Shown here: positions 10,801 through 23,755 of the stretch, piece by piece
Layout of the letters: each line of letters opens with the position of its first letter
Numbering within the stretch: the first letter of the stretch is position 1
Source of the DNA: Kappaphycus alvarezii
Taxonomy: Eukaryota; Rhodophyta; Florideophyceae; Gigartinales; Solieriaceae
NCBI GenBank assembly: GCA_002205965.3
Contig: NADL03000650.1
Span: 372,001-436,000, forward strand
Direction of reading: 5' to 3'
DNA length: 64,000 bases
Program-made: the position numbers and the translations under genes
The notes under the pieces: generated by a model
Told to the model about the DNA's origin: nothing
The model's input: the letters and a program-made list of their open reading frames with translations, nothing else
Database searches by the model: none

Positions 10801-12120
10801 ATAAATTATACAAAAGCACAGTCAGCGAAATATCTTCTGAGATAATTTTCGGAAAATATCGAAAAGTTTTGCAGTAATTCGAAAATATACTTGGGGTATC
10901 AGAAGCATAATCGAGATAAGGTAGAATATTCGGTACTATAGCGGTGGAGAAATTTTTTTCCAGCGACAAGCAAAAATTACATTCAGAAGTTTGCTGGAAA
11001 TACATATAAAGGAAAAGAGCAGTGAGAAAACTGACAGATATCCTCTTATATTGTTCAATACCTCTGTTTTGGTCTTTTAGTAAAATAAAAAGGCAAGGTA
11101 TCGCCAAAAATCTTATTATATTGATTATGGGCGTGAGCTAACTCTCGTACTTAACTCTTGACTTATTTGGTAGAACAAAAAGTGCGGTGAATCCATAAAA
11201 TAATAACAAATTGACCCATTATTTCCGGTCCTCTAAGCATCTACTATTATGAAAAGCGAAATCTCGAGGTGCTGAAATGATTTCTCACTTTTCAATCATT
11301 GCAAGGAATCAATCAGAAAAACTTCGTTGTTCACTGACTTAAAAATTTTAACCACGGTTAGGAAACACTGAAAGTTTGTATATGGAGCTACGTTTATATT
11401 TCTCCCCAGGTTAGATAATTTGTCTACAGCCGGATTTTTTGATTACAATCCGAATTAAGTAAAGGGAATGTTGTCCTCAAAAATAGTTCTCAATCCTTTT
11501 CATATATTTTGGATTTAACTTACTTGCAACATGCCGATAAAAAATAACTTAAGGATCAGTAAGCTTTCTCAAAGTTTTACGGTGTAGTCATACTCATCTA
11601 AATTTTTATTAGATGTACCAATCCACGTTCTTCGAAGCAGCAAGAAACCAAAAAGACATTTCGAGGAAAAAATATTTATTTGTACATCTTTCAAATGTAA
11701 AATTACCTCCTGATTCTGCTGACACGGTTAGACAGAATAAATTGTCACTTTTACATAACGAGGGCAATATATCGCGACAACTAAATGACAAATCGCATAA
11801 TTCTACATGTACGTAAATTCATTACTATGGAGGGCTAAAAGGCTCGGGGATGGAGCCAAGGTCAAAAGGCATCGAAAAATGTTGGATACATACATATCAA
11901 TATACGGTTGTGTCAAAAAGTGTTTTTAAAGAAAAATATATTCAGAGTTACGCTATTAAGTAAATATACTGAGACAACCGGAAAAATGTAGCCTGGAACC
12001 AACGGCATCCCTGCAATTCATCTGTAGAGGTCACTCTTCACCTCTTTAATTTGGGGAGAGAAGCCCAAAATGGCAAATATTTTGTTCATTTATTAACAAC
12101 TAAGTCTAAAAGACGTTGAA
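7864..12120. other. AT-rich tract without recognised genes
   Basis: ORFs here are short and consist of AT-driven residues (Phe, Ile, Lys, Asn, Tyr). The longest, 125 codons on the minus strand at 10730-11107, has no motif and is likely chance. I see no RNA gene. Confidence 0.55.
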
Positions 12121-12144
12121 CTCTACCTGGATGTATACAGACGA

Positions 12145-12420
12145 CTGGGTATAGATTCATCCGCGAAACACATAAAAAGCCGTGCTCTACCCTGTATCAC
12201 TGTATACTGAAATTACTTAGTTGTAATGGAAGCTATCCATTGGCCTATTCAATAACCTTTGTAATTAAACTTTGTCAGTCTAGATTACAGTCATGAGCAC
12301 CAGTAGCCTCTCAATACCCACGGTGAAATGGATAAAAAAATGGTGCCTTGGAAAGCAAAATTTCTAAGAAAAGTATTGCAATGTAAACCATGGGTCCAAG
12401 CTGCTAAATCACACTTTTCA
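12145..12420 (+). repeat. Interspersed repeat, copy 1
   Basis: This aligns with 19985-20250 in the same orientation. Shared landmarks in order are CGCGAAA-ACATA, TACCCT, CTAT-CTATT-like, a diverged AATCTAGA/GTCTAGAT word, CCAGTAGCCTCTCA-TA-CCC, GATAAAAA-ATGG and ATGTAAAC. Divergence is substantial, so both copies are old. It could be a diverged LTR or a non-autonomous element. No ends or target duplication are clear. Confidence 0.6.
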
Positions 12421-13297
12421 TTATGAAAAGTAGGTGGAATTAAGGCCGCATCCTACCCATATACGTTTCGAACTCTTCTTGTTTTCTATAGTAATTAATA
12501 AGCTCTTGGAATTGTACTAGAAAATCCTGAAATATGACAAAATCCTCGTAAGCTTCATAGCATTTCGACTTGATTAAATAATACACGTTGTTTTATTTAG
12601 TAAAGTGAACGAAAAGTTTTTCAACTTTTGTGACTTATATGGCTTCAACTTCATAATACTCCTGATGTCGTCCGTACTTACAGATTTTGTTGCACAAACA
12701 TATCAGATTGAAAGTCGTCAGGATAATTTGGCTCTAGTAAGTTGTTATGGAAAACCTCGTTTAGCTTTCGTGTGATTATTTGCTAAGAACACGAGCAAAA
12801 GTAAAAGCCATTTAAGCAAATTACAAAATTTGATTATTTGATCAGACTTGAAGTTACCAAAGAGGGGCAAATAAAATTTGATATCAGCTAGGGAAAATTC
12901 GGTTGAGAATTCGCGAATTTCGCCCCTTGTATTCCCAATCTGTGTTTTAACGCTTATTTATGGAACACCTGAGCGTCAATGGCGGAAAGAAATAAAAGAG
13001 ATGTAATCCAGAAAAGAAAGTAGAGAATTTTAATTCGAAAAATAGTCGCGCACTCTCCATCAACACCGCCAGCCATCGTCCAGCTAAGAACAAGAAGCAA
13101 ATACGGGGACAAATCCTTTTCCGATGTTGAAAATTCCACAGCGATGAGGTGGGAACTATACCAAGGCCCGGGATATATCAATAAAGCGGGCCTTCATATA
13201 CGTAAGCACAGATGCGATGAAAGGATCTGACGTGGTGGATGAAATGTACAACCGCCGCTTCTGAAAGGTTTTCAAGACAAAGAAATCACGCGACGCA

Positions 13298-13886
13298 GTG
13301 AATTTAACGATGCAGTCCATGCAGTTCCGCTTCAAGTTGCTTCGGAGGGAGCGCTCTCGGTTCACCGTGTGCTTGAGACCATGTAAACACGAGAGAAGTC
13401 ACAGAGTAGAAAACGAAATCAGCCTCGCGGCAGCTCTGTTCAAGAAGCGTACGGCCTCGCATCATCTTGACGATGTGGTAAAGATGTTTACAATGCTGCG
13501 GTGGTGGCATTGTAAACAGGACTTTCCAAGGTTTTTGGCGCCATTTTCCCCGAATACCAACCCTTCCTCTTCGGATACCACCGATGAAAGATGGGTATGA
13601 TGCCAGAGAAGACATGTCTGGACCGTCAGAACAGGTCGAGACAAAGTCGGAGAGCACTCAGACGGAGATTATGCGCAAGTCGAAGGAGGAGCATTCAGCG
13701 GTGAGGTCGCAGGAGACACAGATGACTGAAAATATACACCGGATTAAAATTATGCTATTCACAAGTGGCCCTGGTGGATTAAGTTCTGCGCGTTCCCGAG
13801 AGTACTTAGACTTTAAGCAAGATAAAGTTTGGGAAGAGATGAAGAAGAGACGCCAGGAAAAAACGCTGAAGATACAACGAGACTAA
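13298..13886 (+). pseudogene. Unidentified coding-like segment, GC-richer than surroundings
   Basis: From about 13280 to 13700 the sequence is less AT-rich than its neighbours and both strands stay open for about 100 codons. The plus strand has two overlapping frames, 13298-13600 and 13584-13886. The second is hydrophilic with many Glu, Lys, Ser and Thr and ends KRRQEKTLKIQRD. The minus strand 13304-13657 is an equally long rival. No motif identifies a family. It may be a fragment of a transposon-borne or host gene; strand and frame are uncertain. Confidence 0.3.
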
Positions 13887-14639
13887 CCTTCCTCGGTAAT
13901 GCTGCTGAGGAGTTGTAGGATTGATCTGTTTCAGAACCATTTTTTTGCGCGATAAGACCACTCCCAACAGTCTTTCCGTATTGCAAAGTGCTTTAATTTT
14001 TACTCTTGCTACTAGCTTCTAATTAGCTTTACGTAAAGCACCATGCTATTTACAGAAAGTTCATGATTAGGAACTACTAACTTTGATTGTACAACACAGT
14101 ATGTTGCGATGTCTAGCACTTCACCTTGAGATACACTGGCGCAGATGTAGATTATTAAACAAATGTATAAACCTATCTGTTCTCAAGCGATCAATTCGTT
14201 GGTCGCACTCGCCGCCAATGCCTATTTCTTGTAGCATTCTGTAAAGAGAGTAACTCATAAACGTAAAATGTCATCAATGAACACGTGGTCTTTATCATTG
14301 GCACGCTTCTCATCTGCCCCCGACACCTTTACCATAAGTGCTTGATGAGGAAACGCTTTTTCATATCGCGCTACATTTCGCCCTCCATGAAATTATTCAC
14401 ATTGCAAAGCGCTGCATTAGAACCTGTTTATGTACTAACTGCCATTGTACTGGAAATTCAAAAAAGCCCTCCACAAATTGGCAATAAACCGCTGCTAAAA
14501 AGTATATCGCCGCTTTATACGCCCTTTTCTTCTACCGCCATTTACTTCACCCCTCGATATTAAACGCTAATTTTTGCAGGATAATAATGGACGTCATGAT
14601 TTGTACATTGTCTTGAGAACAATGAAACTCAACAAGAGA

Positions 14640-15350
14640 CCTATGATTTTTCACATTTCCTGGAGCACTTCGCCTAGAACACCCTCAAAGCGCTCTCTAT
14701 ATCTTACGATGCCACCGCTGGGACCTTTGCCAACACTTTCTTCTTCTTGGTCTTCGTCTGCTGCACATAACAAATGAACATCGGCTCCTTCGGGTAAATG
14801 CCCTCGACGAACAAATACAAATAGTTCCGTCGTATTTCTGTGACTTGGAGTTCAAACGATGGAGCGTAGTCGCCTTTTGCGATCTTTATTAACAAAATGG
14901 AAGCCCTGAAGAAGCCGATCTCGTTTTAAAATCCTGCAATGCCGAAGAAGGCATGGAATATCCAAAGCAATCTGCCCAGGATAGCTTCCGGGATCATAGT
15001 AGCATTGCTATTTTTTCCTTTTGGCTGTCTCTGCCATACCATCGGGAAGTTCTTCCATTCCCATTCTCAGCTATCAATGATAAACAGAAGATACTTACGT
15101 CTCTGGTTCTCTACAGAGCTCAACATACGCTTGATACCTTTTTTCGTCGAGTCCATCAAGTAATTCTGACCAAAACTCTTTACTAAGGTGGAGCAGAATC
15201 GTTTCAAAGAATCGCGCTCAGCTATTTCTGACATAAAGAGGAACTATTCCGGAGCGACTAGCGGTAAAAAATACGCAAGTGCTCGAAATGTCGCGGCGAG
15301 TTTCACGCGACCAGAAATACCCATTTCGACAAGTCTGTTCGTCTCAACCA
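14640..15350 (-). pseudogene. PIF/Harbinger-like transposase fossil
   Basis: The minus strand reads, with a few stops, the ordered boxes of the 'plant transposon protein' (PF04827-type) family. These are VKLAATFRALAYFLPLVAPE (N-terminal helical region), AERDSLKRFCSTLVKSFGQ, EWEWKNFPMVW (where 'dC.hw.W.ncP..w' is expected), PKGKNSNATMIPEAI, LLWIFHAFFGIAGF, YLYLFVEGIYPKEPMFICY (the 'y.LvDGIYP.w..Fv' box, with Asp changed to Glu) and a worn DIESALRVF ('DiErAFGvl', carrying the catalytic Glu). The first Asp box is missing (IIDS before a stop) and the third is shifted by a stop, so the protein is dead. No terminal repeats were found. Confidence 0.75.
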
Positions 15351-15845
15351 TCAATCAGGAGTAGTATTTATCATTTTTGAGAGTCTTCGAACCAATATGT
15401 ATATTTTGGCGTTCCTATTCGTATACTTTGGTAGTTAATCGATAAAAAAAATCTATATATTTCTACTCTGATAACAGGGGCCCGAGTAGTTTGTAAAACA
15501 CAGTTGGTTTACGATTTTTGGATTCACATTTTTAGAATATGCCTAAAATCACATATTCGATGAGTTCTGACCTTAAATACTACCAATAATATCTCGTAAA
15601 TAGTCATATAGTCGTCTTCGCCGTTCCCAAACGAACTTTGAATGAAGTAAAGTTGTGGTTATGTAATATTTTGCATTGAAAATTACCTTCAGATACAAAA
15701 AGATTGGTAGTTCTCATGAAGAAAGTTTACATGAAGTTCGAAAGTCTTTTTCGGTTCTTTCAAATACTGTTCAGTTTCGACTACCGCTCTAGTATTTTTA
15801 AAGATTTTTAAGGCTTACATAGGAGTAGGAGGCACTTGAAAGTTT

Positions 15846-18013
15846 CTAGACCTCATAGATTGTCATGTCTATAACTTCATGAAACAGAAGCTTTTTAATT
15901 TTTCTGGAGACGAAATTTTCTTTTGGTTTTAACGAAATTTCTTTTACTAAAATTTTCATTGAAAAGGTATTGGCACAATTTTTCAATCGAACTGGACGGG
16001 GATTTCTACCGTGTGGTTTTCCTTGAAGACAGTTTTGGCTGGTTCTCGAAACATTGAAGTAAGTTATAATAAGTGTATAAAACAAAACCCTGCCTACGTA
16101 TGTAAATAAAGTCTCGAAAATGTCCATGAATGAACCACAGCAAATAGTTCTTATTCTCAGTCGAGGATTTTTTTTCCGGCATAGATTAGAATTCTAGATT
16201 CAAGCGATATAGATCTTTGACTTTTTCTCTCAAATTATTCAAATAAATCACTTTTTCCATGATTTGAATAGTCTGTTAGAAATAGTACAGATAAATCTGT
16301 GTGAAAGATCCGAAGAACCGGGGCCAGTTAAATTCTTGCTTTGAATTTACCCAAAGCGACTTGTGGTTCTCTTTTTCAATTGAAAGCGGCATTTTGTCAA
16401 TTCTGTCAGTTTTTTTCGCATCTTTGAACATTTTCCGATAGTTTGCGTCAAGACCCAGGAGCTACTTTAAGTCAGTTTTGATCGCGGACTTCATCAATTC
16501 TGGATAGCCTGGATTTTCTCCGGCTCACCCTTAATTCCTTTCTATGACAGTATACGTCTAATTTATTCAACTTTGGCTATTTCATAGCTGCATTTCGATA
16601 GGTTACCAAAAAGTTCCTCCTCACGGAAATTACAGTAGAACTTATGACATTAAATTAAATTATTATGATTGATCGCTCCATATCTTGCAATCTAGAATAC
16701 AATAATCTAAGTATACAGTAATAAAATTGTCCAATTAATACTCGAAGCTGAAATTAATCAACGACGTAAATAACGATGGAGCACTGGACAATCCAAAGAT
16801 GATAGAAAGAATCGAATAACCATACATCTTTTGAAATTATATTAGTGGAAGTCAATATGTGTCCAATCAAATATCATTATAGCCTACGCAATATGTTTTT
16901 GGAAAAACTTCAAATCCTTAAATTGATCACAATTTCATTATCTTTCGGAAGATGGTAACTGCGTTCTGTCTTTGGCTCATCTAGAGCTGCATACTTGACA
17001 CGCATGTTCACACTTCCTTTTTGAGCAAAAAATAATATTTTCGAGACGTATTAGCATTAACTGGGTCTAATAAGTCCTTGATTCAAAAAAATACAGTTTC
17101 TCGAAATAAATTTAGTGGTTTCCCTTGAAAGATGATAAAGGACATTAGTTTGCGTTTCTGATCTCTCTTTTACCTTCATTTTGAGATCTTGTGCTCTCTT
17201 TTTTGGTAATTCTAGAGCATCTGGTAAAAAATAGAAAAATTTTCTGCATTTGCCTAGTACCAAAGCGATTGTCGTAGTATACAGCGAGGCAATCTCTAGA
17301 GGGAATGAAATCACAGAGAGTATTGGGTCATTCTCTGCCATACCATTCAGATGGGAGCAGATATGTAAAGAAGGAATAATAAGGTAATCTGCATCACCTT
17401 TGTGACCCTTGTTCTTGTGATTAAATTATAGAATATTATTTTTGCTATGAGTTACTGCTGAATAAGTTCTCGGACCTTTCTTTCCAAGGATTGAATTGTA
17501 AAGCTTCATCAGAATGACTGAGAAATACATCCAATCTTTAAAGTTATGAATCTGGACTTTTGCAGGACTTCATCAATACGTTTCGAGCTTTTGGTGGCTT
17601 TTATCGTTTCAGTACGGTATATAGTTTGCTTTAATGTATTTTCATGGGTTATCCGTACAGGTTCTTCAAGGTGACTTATCGCGGCTCCATTATTCACCAG
17701 TAATTTGGCGTTTTCCTCTTTAAAAGCCTCTATAGAGTCAAGCTCCATTTACAGCGGTACCAAGAATAGAGAATTTCTCAAATTTTTGTGAGAATGATTT
17801 TCAGAAGATGAATGCAACGGTGATTTTATGTTTACCGTTCATTTGACGTTTGTATCTAACTAAGAGTCTTAAAATATTCATAGCCACTTTTGGGCAGTTC
17901 TTGACAAAATTTCTCATCCGAAGACAACATAGGGCCAAACTTTCTCCAATACACTTTTCCCAACTTTCATTCATAAGATTTTTTAAGCTCCATATTTCCT
18001 GTCTCCATATCAA
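15846..18013 (-). pseudogene. Unidentified decayed coding region
   Basis: Minus-strand frames of 60-94 codons follow one another: 18013-17801, 17748-17509 (charged, coiled-coil-like, EAFKEENAKLLVNNGAAI), 17341-17057 and 16127-15846. The last contains RNPRPVRLKNCANTFSMKIL, which faintly recalls the 'rpRpi.v.f....' strand of LINE ORF1 proteins. Between them one frame stays open from DAKKTDRIDKMPLSIEKENH through a charged helical stretch. The run of same-strand openings suggests one old gene or element ORF broken by indels. The LINE ORF1 idea is weak. Confidence 0.3.
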
Positions 18014-18299
18014 ATGGAAGTTAAGACGTCTTCATAGAAAAAATAGAAGGGTTGAAAAAATCCATCGCCCTTTCAAGTCTCTTTTTCTAAGTGAGTCAAC
18101 ACGACATACATTACTCATAGTATATGCGAGAATGCTTTATTTTTTTCGCTCAGAGCTCTTTCTATATACATATATATACATATCCTTAGTTCTGTGGGCT
18201 TAACCGTATGTTTTTCCTACATCCAGATATTTAGAATGTAAAGGAAGATTCTCAGGAAGTCTCCGCTGAAACTTGGAACATCTTTGACTTGTTTCCATT

Positions 18300-19960
18300 T
18301 TGCTGCTTCTCCCAAGCTTTTATTGTCTTAATCTACTAATATTACTATCTAGTAAGTCTTTTTACCTATTTAGAAATAAATTGTAGCCCTTTTATCAGTA
18401 CCTAATGGATAACATGTGGAATTCAGTTGCAGATTCTTCACCTTCACTACGAAGGTTGTTACCCATTTTTATGATCTGGTTCCCAATCGATATTTTCCCA
18501 CAGAAAATTATGGGATTTTTATCCTAATTTCGTTATTATTTCCTTTTAAGTTGACTATATTTTAGTACTTCGAATCTTTTTAGAAATTTCAAATCCACTA
18601 CGTCGCCCGAAATAATCAATCAGTAAATTGCCCCAAATTATCCCCAATATCTTTGATGTACTAGATTTTTGCGCACTCTGGGCTGCTTCAAATAATATCA
18701 CAGTGCTGCTATAGGGTGAAAGATAACTGCATCGCATGCCATTTTCGAAGATTTTTCACAGATGTCCGTGTGTATGAGGTGGCTCAAAGATATAAGCAGT
18801 CAAGTATCTTTTAATGCCACCGATAAACTTACTTCTGACTGCTTTATTCAAGAAACTTCTCGAAAGCAAGGGAGGATATATAGGCGTCAAAATGGACCGG
18901 GAATTTTATCTATGTGATGCTAGTAAGGTATTCAGAACGTTTATAAAGATTATTAAGGTGAGGAGCAGAGGTGTAGTTTGTCGAGGTGGTGCAGAGATCG
19001 AAGTTACGGTGGTTGCCAAGACCGTTTTTGTAACCATCAAAGTCCCCTTGGAGCAAAGCTTGGTACTACAAACAGCGTGTGGGAAGGTTTCAACGCTGCA
19101 GAATTGGTTTCGGTGGTGGGCTCTAAGGTGCTCAGTCCACTGCAAATGACCAGTGCATATAATTGTTAACTATTTAAAATTCCAACGAATACTGGTATGC
19201 CTTGGATTGGTCAGTCTTAGATCTTTGAGGCGGTCAGGATTTCTGATGTGGTGATTGGCGGTGCTGCAAACCGTTGCGGAAGCGCAATATGAGATAAGAA
19301 AAAGCGACCGTCCAGAACGAGAATGAACCAAGTATCGAGCGCAGGTAATTCCGAAAGACCCAAAATGAAAAGGTATACGAAGTGAAAAGAAAGCAGGGAA
19401 AGAAAAAAAGTGAGAATTACAGAAGAGCTTTCCAAGCCAATTCAGGTGTACGAGTTTTCCCTGATTTTCGGCAGCGTCCTCACGAGGAGCGCTAGGGTCA
19501 GTTGGAGTCTCCAGGGTTGATGTTCGCGGAGGAGTGAATCCGAGATATTAACCAAGTTCAATGGGGCTCTGTGAACTTTTTGAGAACTTCGGGCTTTTCG
19601 AGTGGTGGGGTAAGAAGTAGAGAAAATGTTTGAGTCTAGTCAAAATTGAAGTAGTCGATCGGGAGCTGGAGCGGAAATTTTTTTTCGTATACTGCTCCTG
19701 CGCTGAGTCATACTCGGGCTAAGAGGATGGGGTAAGCTGATTTTTGCATTTCGATTGAATTGCAGATTAAAAACGTTCAACCTGTCAAAAATGGCTATTT
19801 TATAGTCAAATTCGACACTTTGCACAAACCAAATTGATGTATTTAGTCGCAAGCGAATTGGAGAAGCGCGCAGTGGCTAAGAAAATACTACCGATTCTAT
19901 CGGGAAGAGTCACAAAAAAGGGAATCCTGGGTTAGCTAATTATTCAATTATTTTGATTTG
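18300..19960. other. Mixed tract, no supported gene
   Basis: A plus-strand ORF of 111 codons (18814-19149) is mirrored by a 79-codon minus ORF and has no recognisable motif. From 19200 to 19560 the plus strand is purine-rich and Lys/Glu/Arg-coding in several frames, without a start or family signature. Confidence 0.4.
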
Positions 19961-19984
19961 CGGTGACTTCTATCTGGGTTTTAT

Positions 19985-20250
19985 GGAAGATTGGAGTTAA
20001 GTTCCCTCGCGAAAAACATAGAGGTCGGTACCCTACAATGAATCATTCTATATTGACGTTACATATATATAACAGAAACTATCTATTTGCATACTCAGTA
20101 TCCTTTCTACATGGACAGTGCCAATCTAGAATCCGATTAATGATACCCAGTAGCCTCTCAGTATCCCCCAGTAAATTAGATTAAAAATGGATCTGTAGAA
20201 CGCTAAATTACAGTGAGCCGTATTCTAATGTAAACTAAGGACCAAAAGGC
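19985..20250 (+). repeat. Interspersed repeat, copy 2
   Basis: Diverged partner of 12145-12420, same orientation, with the shared landmarks listed there. The strongest word is CCCAGTAGCCTCTCAGTA. Confidence 0.6.
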
Positions 20251-20259
20251 TGGTACAGA

Positions 20260-22980
20260 GAGTTTCCGAGGATTATTACGTATAATAGACGCCCAATCGT
20301 CCTTCGTTTCTCTTTCCCATCGTTTATATATTTTTTCTCTTTCCTTCAACATTATTGGTGTAATTTATGTAAAGAGCTCAAAGTTAATATCGTAGTATAT
20401 AACAAAATTTGTATGCACTTAATAAAAAGGAAAGGAAATGGAAAACGTCTTAGATGAAAAATGTCCTAGATACTCACTCAGGTAATTGTTTCCCCTTATT
20501 TCGGTTATCTTCTCTATTTGCATGTTTTTATGCATTAGGCGTCAGAACTGTCCTGTACGATATAAAAATGTAGAAAAGCTCTATAATACTAAATTTACAG
20601 CCAGGAATAAAAATTTAAGTCTAAGCTTATATGATAAGGGCACAGGGAAGTGATTTGATTTTCACCGAAAAGTGAGGAAAAAAGAAAAAAGGCAGATAGT
20701 GGAGATGCAATATTTATGATGACTCGATACCGTTAAATGACACTTAAAGATCAAATATAGAGTCAAATCGAAATTATATTTTTAATGCGTAATAGGCTAA
20801 CGGGGGGCTCAAGAAATCTCTCATACATTTGAAGCTTATTTGAACAAGTACCATCAACTATTTTTAAGAAAATAATTCCTCAGGCATATCTCAATTTACC
20901 GGAATGTAAAACATATAGTTCAATATGAGTAATTCGGCAAAATTCGCTGAGCTCGTAATCAACCGGTGATTTGAAGCCATAGTTGCAAGCTTTTATATAT
21001 CAGTGAGCAAAAATTAGAAATATTTATGATAAATTAACGCATTGTGCGAGGAACATAACAGAGCTTTGGTTTGTGATCGTATCAAGCACCATAATGTTTA
21101 AATGGAAATTTTGGACCAAATTGTAATGTTACAGGAATTAAAGTATATTTGTGACCCAGAATCGTTTTAGGACTGGCATGGGACACTAAAAAATTGTTTT
21201 ACCCGATTTTGGGACAGAAATAACTATATTTGAAAACTCAAACTACCTTTAAATCAAAAGGAAGAGATTTATTTTAAATAGTTGATACCATCTTCTATCA
21301 GAAGTATTGATCGCGGAAAGCGTTAATGCGGGGTTTAAGATATAAATATGATGAAAAAATGCATCCACCAAAGTCATTTTAGTCCCAAGAGCTGTGTAGA
21401 ATGGCTACTTAAGGCAACAAAAGTTGCTAGGGACAAGAAGAAGAAATATTTCAATATACATCAGAAAATTAACAGTACTTTTTGATGACCAAAATAAATT
21501 ACTCGTTATGTCTATGAACAGGAAAGAAAACACCAGTAAGAAAATCATGTTCATGTGCAATGTTTTCCCTGCCACAAATTGTGCTCTCGAGTAAAGCTGA
21601 AGTCGGTGCAGAGACTCCTCGATTTATATATTGGGTGGCTATTCAACTCCGTATAGCCTTTGTTAAATAGTCAGATTTATTAAGTTGTTAAGGAACGGAA
21701 AAGTACTCTGCTCCTTTTTAAATGAACTGCCTCGAAGACGTTATGAGATTTTAAAGCGCATTTTCACATGTCGAAGTCCTAGTAACCGAGTGGTCAATGT
21801 TGGCTTGCATAGAAGAAAAGTAAATATTCATAAAACGATATTCAAGGGATTTTCGACATCAAGATGATTTGGATTACCTTCATCACATCAAAAGGACTTT
21901 GGAATGTTAAGTATAGAACTAATTCATGGAAAAGTATCCAAATTAGTAATTCAAGTCCTTTTATTTGTATTATAGTGCTATTTCTGTCCATTAAATGTGA
22001 TTTTATGTCCTTTAGGGAAGTTCAATCCCCACTGGATGCGTCATAGGAATGTTTCTACATATGTAAGAATACCCTTAGAGATGGAATTGTACGCTCAGCC
22101 GGGCACAAAATTTACATATTGAATACTTTTAGATTCATACAAACTTTTTTAGTGAGGCTAGATACACCTGGTACATTTTGTAATAGAAAAATTAGCTTAA
22201 GGGAAAGAGTTGAGTAGTGGAGTAGTTGCAAATAAAAGTGATAAAATATAACATTCCCGTGACAACTCCGGCACCTGATGCACTTTTTTAAGAGCTGCAG
22301 TACAAAATTACTTATGTACTTACCATTTAAAAATCGAATTCATTTTCTGACCATATGAATCACCGATACTGACGGAAGTCAATTTATCACTGTTTTACAC
22401 TGCCCTTAATTTCAGATCCCCTTGAATGGCTGAATTTTTCTCCCGAGATCTACGGACGCCAATAGGGGGTGAATTTTCTATCTTGTATTTGTACGAAATG
22501 GATAAGTTACTTATTTTTCCTTCTTTTCATTCACTACATATTTGATTCTCCTCTCATTGAACTATCTGCGCATTGAATTCTTTTCATTCGCCAATGGATT
22601 GTCCTATTCCAAGCTGTGCGCCTTGGTGAACTCGATGATAAGCTTACGGACACCAATGCCGGATGCAGAGAGATTTAAATGCGTAGAATTCACAGGAGAT
22701 TATGAGCCTCCATTTTCGTACATTTCAAGCAATCCCTACATGAACACCAGGGCGTAATGACAACTGCAGCACTTAAATTATGACTTTGCCTTCTTTTACT
22801 TCATTTTTAGTCAATAAAGCTAGGCATGCTGGGGTACTATATTTAGCCCAATGCAAGAAAGGGCTATAAAAAATAAGGCGCTATCTTAAAATGGCAACAA
22901 ATTAGAGTCTGAAAGCGAAAAAATGTAAGAAAAAATGTAAAAAGATTTAAAATGCTTTATAAAAACTACACTAATTAGTT
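20260..22980. other. AT-rich tract without genes
   Basis: Only short AT-driven ORFs of up to 71 codons and no repeats I could pair. Confidence 0.55.
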
Positions 22981-22985
22981 ATTCA

Positions 22986-23412
22986 TTAGAAGGTTTTTTG
23001 GCAAGAGAGTTTGTTACCAAATTTCGGTAGGTTGTTATCTTTTCTTGCACCATAACGAAAAATAAAGGATGTTTTGGCAGCAGGGTTCGGTATTATTGAA
23101 TGTATTGGAGGCACATAAGTAATTAACAAACTTATTGCTGCCAAAATGAGAATGAGGGATGTTGGCATCGTGAAAGAGAGGCTTCGAAGAACTATAGGCC
23201 TTTTTTGCCTCGTGCGCTGCCGTAATGCTGACATGAGAAACCTGCTCACAGCCCTTTTCGTGCGTTCGGTACAGCACGGCGCGATAAAAGAGGCTCCTAA
23301 CACGGAAAGGTTGTTGAAAGTGCGTTCGTTTCAACCTCAAAGCCCTGGACGATGCTACATGACTCAAGCGTTTCCGCTCCATCAAGACTGACATGTACAA
23401 GATCATGAACAT
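22986..23412 (-). pseudogene. Unidentified coding-like segment
   Basis: Two overlapping minus frames (23412-23035, 125 codons; 23303-22986, 105 codons) lie in sequence less AT-rich than the flanks. One begins MFMILYMSVLMERKRLSHVA and is basic. Neither shows a family motif. Position just downstream of the Myb/SANT-like fragment on the same strand raises the possibility of one larger broken gene, with about 340 bases of stop-rich sequence between. Confidence 0.25.
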
Positions 23413-23755
23413 GTCTTCATGGCCTGTTAGTAGGAACTCGATGTCATGAAGGCGTTACAGAACTAATGCTGTGCTGTCTTTTCGTCTTCTATGTAGAAGA
23501 TTTGGCACTGTGAGCCGATGGTTGGATCTTGAAGAGGAGTTTGGTATGATGGATATTTCATTAAGCGTTAGGGTTCCTCTTAACTCGATTCAATAAAGTT
23601 TTAACCTAATACAGAGATAAATTTGTACTAAAACGTGCCGGGTTGTATGCAAGTTGTGTGAAAGTTACTTGGGCCTCTTTGGGTAGCTGTGTCTGCTTCA
23701 TCGACGCACTAATCTTTACATCGCAAGGCCGAAAGGAATACAACTGATTCGGTCT

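Noticed and set aside
10730-11107. 125-codon minus-strand ORF
   Set aside because: AT-driven composition, no motif, no neighbouring signals; likely chance.
13304-13657. 117-codon minus ORF as a separate gene
   Set aside because: Overlaps equally long plus frames; no motif to choose it.
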